64,000 nt of DNA from Dipteris shenzhenensis (taxonomy: Eukaryota > Polypodiophyta > Polypodiopsida > Gleicheniales): assembly GCA_047967505.1 (NCBI GenBank), contig CM106539.1; one strand, 5' to 3'. Shown one piece after another: positions 61,200 to 64,000 of this stretch; the first letter of the stretch is position 1, and each line of letters opens with the position of its first letter. Made by a program: the position numbers and the translations under genes. The notes beneath the pieces were generated by a model. It saw only the letters and a program-made list of their open reading frames with translations, was not told the DNA's origin and did not search any database.

Positions 61200-62260
61200 A
61201 TAAAACTTATATTCTATTCCAAATTGTCTTCTACCTCTGATGTATCTCAAGACCCTTTCAGTTGCATTCTAGTGAGACTGTTTTGGATTTTTCATAAACT
61301 ATGCTATTGATCTTTTACTTCATAACACATATTTGGTCATGTGATAGTCAGATATATAAGAGATCTAATAGTCGATAGTACATGTCATTGACTATAGGCT
61401 TGTTTGGATATTTAGTAAGTTTCAAACTCCATTCCATGGGAATGGTTGCAATCTTACAATCTGCCATACGAAACTTATTCAGGAGACTTCCAACATATTT
61501 TAGTTGACTCGTGAAGGTGCTTTCTGAGTCTCTCTATAACTGAATATCAAGACAATAGTGTATAAGTTAAAGATCTTTCATGTCGAACTCTACAGATAAG
61601 TCTTGTTTCAACTTCTTGATGAAGCTATCATTACTTTTTATCACAATCAGATCTACATACAAAAGTGTAATAGTGATGTCTTTCCCTTAAACTTTGTAGT
61701 AGAGAGTATGATCTGCATTGGATTTCATATATCCCAGATTAGAAAAATACTTGATTCTACTGTACCAACTTTTGGGTGCTTCCTTTAAGCCATAGAAACC
61801 TATTCTCTTTCCTTGGTGCAAGATGACTTGTTCCACAGTCAATTTGCAACTGTGTTAGTCAAGTATTCATTGATTTGAGAGGTTGGAAGGTCTTGAAGTT
61901 TTGGAATTATGACACAACATTGGCATGGATTTTTAAAATACTTGTAGGTTGAGTTATCAATTATCAAAGTATTACTCTCATTAAACATTGGAAACCTAGC
62001 TAAAAAATTTTTCAGTGAAAAATCAGGATGGCATTTTGCAAGTAGCCATTGCCACAGCCAATTTGCAATTGTGTTAAGTCAAGTATCCATTGATTTGAGA
62101 GGTTGGAAGGTCTTGAAGTTTTGAAATTATGACACAACATTGGCATGGATTTTTAAAACACTTGTAGGCTAAGTCATCAATTATCAAAGTATTATTGTCA
62201 CTAAACATTGGCAACCTAGCTTAAAAGTTAGCCAAACACGTACAAAATAGACTTGTTTGT
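61200..62260 (-). pseudogene. Ty1/copia RT fragment with a 219-bp duplication
   Basis: Minus-strand reading of 61,800-61,200 gives LWLKGSTQKLVQ (compare YGLKQAPR.WY), FDMKDLSLIHYCLDIQ, SQLKYVGSLLNKFRMADCK and TIRSLIYLTIT (compare YR.L.GSL.YLT.TRPDI), the second half of a copia reverse transcriptase. Many stops. On the upstream side a non-matching segment is duplicated: 'ccacagtcaatttgca' at 61,833 and 'ccacagccaatttgca' at 62,052, each followed by about 170 similar bases. Confidence 0.72.
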
Positions 62261-63250
62261 GCTAGGTACGGTCATTGCATCGTCTTGTAGTTTACAATCT
62301 TCCTGACTAAACATACATCCTTCTAATTTTGTAACTTGGTCTGGAAATGCTGTGTGCACTAGCCTCCTGACTTTGCCTTGCTGTGCACAACTCTAGATGT
62401 AAACACTAAAATGCTCCATGCACCATACTAAAAAGCTAGTTTCTTCTTTACGGACCCATACACGTTCACGCCGGTTGCATGACACCTCTGTCCTCCAAGG
62501 TGTGTATCTAGGAATAAGGACCACTATTAAAACATAGAGCAAGACACCATTCAAGTCCATATGAGTGCTCTACGATCATTCTCCTCTGCAAGTGGCATAC
62601 ATATGCCTTTATTGCATGTGTTTGCAATGTAAGCAAAAGGCTGGATTACAAATGTCTTTTCGGGATAGGAAGCACTCGCATGATTTCCTTTGTCTTCCTC
62701 TGTTGGTAGTATTCTTTTCTCTTGTGGCATCTTTCTTTTCTTTGGATCCCTAGGAGACAACAACTTTTTGTTGGCTAGTTTCCCAAGAGACAACAATGTC
62801 TTCAAATGTTCATGACACAACATGATTGGTATGTGTACACATGGAAAGAAATGAAGAGGCATGTATGCTCACAAATATGTCAAACCAAACATTTGTGGTA
62901 CCCATACAACATGCATTGGATACCCCGGTGGCCAATTAATGGCAATGCATATACGAAGGGAGGTAGCCAGATAACTAATGTACCAACCATATGGAGAAAA
63001 GCATCCTACAAAGAAAGTTGTAGTACTTAAGCACAAAATAAAAGATCTCGAGACATGCATAAATAGGAAGTTGCAGTACTTAAACAAAAAAATAAAAGAT
63101 CTTGAGTCACGCATAAATAAGAAAGAGAGAGACTTTATTATAAATTTGATTGACAAACATGGAGTTTTCACTATAATTGTTCTTACAAAACACACCTCCT
63201 AGAGGTGGGGATCTTACAAAAAGACCTCTCCTGGAATCCAAGAAACTATG
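62261..63250. other. unassigned, with a 53-bp tandem duplication
   Basis: The minus ORF 62,862-62,551 (CHEHLKTLLSLGKLANKK, then RDPKKRKMPQEK) is basic and could be a retroelement or host fragment, but is not recognised. A two-unit tandem repeat starts at 63,016 and 63,069 ('agttgtagtacttaa' / 'agttgcagtacttaa', both with 'aaaataaaagatct'). No other feature. Confidence 0.4.
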
Positions 63251-63254
63251 AACC

Positions 63255-63880
63255 TCATAATTTCTTGCATGCACGAGGTTTGGGAGATTTTGTCATAGGG
63301 GATTTGGGTTTCAAGAACTTTGATGCACCTGATGTGCCCTTGGATTTCTTGGCGGGATACTCTCGTCTCGTCATATGGTTATGTACCTTCTTCTTTGTCA
63401 AAATTTTTAGTAGGTGATCCAAGGGAGAGTCGTCTTGACATTCAGCATCTGCAATCTCAGAAGCAGTAACCCAGCAACTGTAGGATCTGTGATGAGGTTG
63501 TCAACCATCGCTGACATTTGTTTGCCACTTGTATTCATGGGGCTCTCAGTTGTAGGGCTCTCAGTTGGATTCTTCAAGTTCCCTTCATCAACAGGTGCAT
63601 CCTGCACCTTTGTCTCTGCATCTTGCAACTTATCTACGATCCTGAACTGCAGTAAAGAAGCTGATGAGTCTTTCATGTCTTCACTGCTACACCCAACCTG
63701 TAAACTATGACCAACATTCTTCATGTGAAGCAAATTTGTAGCAGAGCATATGTCTTCGTTGCCTAATTGCATGTGCATTTGATTGCTTGTAGGCATGCTC
63801 TCCATCTTCCCTAATGAAAACATGTTCCGGTCATACGTTTTTCTTGATGAGTTACACATTGATAATACAATGAACATTAC
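63255..63880 (-). CDS. possible 3'-terminal exon(s) of an unrecognised host gene, partial
   Basis: A minus-strand frame from a good acceptor (CTTACTTCAG|GTAATG, exon start 63,880) down to about 63,480 encodes a polar, acidic sequence (LGKMESMPTSNQMHMQ, KLQDAETKVQDAPVDEG, MVDNLITDPTVAG). From about 63,515 a different minus frame stays open to a TGA at 63,257-63,255 and encodes VTASEIADAECQDDSPLDHL, then a Lys/Pro-rich basic tail (FLKPKSPMTKSPKPRACKKL). Acidic-then-basic composition with little low-complexity bias looks like a nuclear protein C-terminus. The two frames need a frameshift or small intron to join. I do not recognise the family; the gene would continue past the window edge. Confidence 0.3.
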
Positions 63881-64000
63881 CTGAAGTAAGAAAGAGCTCC
63901 AAAATTGTTTGTTAGCAGTGCGTGATAAGTAGTGCATCATGCATACTAAATAGCATATCATGGGTGGTACGTAGCATAGAGCATATGCTACCATGGAACA

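Overview
The window is nuclear DNA from a land plant with a large, repeat-choked genome. Two host genes carry short GT-AG introns: a Rab2/RABB1-type small GTPase, and a long coiled-coil protein of the Arabidopsis At5g41620/BRANCHLESS TRICHOME-like group. Nearly everything else is decayed transposable elements, simple-sequence repeats and tandem duplications. The mix (plant LINEs with DUF4283 plus zinc-knuckle ORF1, Ty1/copia, Ty3/gypsy, a SWIM-finger Mutator-like transposase, and a transposase-like family that I associate with non-flowering plants and some invertebrates) suggests a fern, lycophyte or similar non-flowering plant. That is inference; the sequence does not prove the taxon. I see no rRNA gene, intact tRNA gene, CRISPR array or bacterial-type operon.

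Layout. 0-2.4 kb: a 13-bp minisatellite, degenerate tandem repeats and a LINE 3'-end fragment. 2.4-8.9 kb: a huge (GA)n/(TA)n/(GTAT)n simple-repeat field interrupted by two segments dense in CACATGG/CACGTGG palindromes. 8.9-15.1 kb: a gypsy reverse-transcriptase relic, then LINE copy 1 (minus strand). 15.1-22.2 kb: a candidate large DNA transposon. It has a broken transposase on the plus strand, a coiled-coil ORF relic on the minus strand, and clusters of an ACCACCGCGGTGG-like palindromic motif. 22.8-28.6 kb: a 160-bp hairpin, a second copy of the LINE 3'-end fragment, and LINE copy 2, a near-duplicate of copy 1 with an internal deletion and a destroyed RT active site. 29.7-40.0 kb: a head-to-tail series of plus-strand LINE pieces, including an ORF1-only element and a 1,032-bp tandem duplication, then a 250-bp fold-back.

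40.8-43.6 kb: the coiled-coil gene (minus strand, two exons, predicted 757 aa). 43.6-55.8 kb: duplicated non-coding DNA, a copia RNase H/LTR fragment, a SWIM-type Mutator-like transposase pseudogene, two gypsy integrase fragments and a longer copia pol relic. 55.8-60.3 kb: the Rab2 gene (plus strand, six exons, 213 aa). Its last exon lies 2.5 kb downstream, beyond an antisense gypsy relic in intron 5. 60.3-64 kb: a (TC)n(AC)n microsatellite, a copia RT fragment and a possible minus-strand host exon running toward the window edge.

The two host genes show no functional link. Rab2 acts in ER-Golgi traffic; the coiled-coil protein is probably a cytoskeleton or cell-shape factor. None of the transposable elements looks able to move by itself: every polymerase or transposase frame seen has stops, frameshifts or lost catalytic residues. 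A recurrent theme is small tandem duplication (periods 52 bp to 1.03 kb) inside otherwise unrelated elements.
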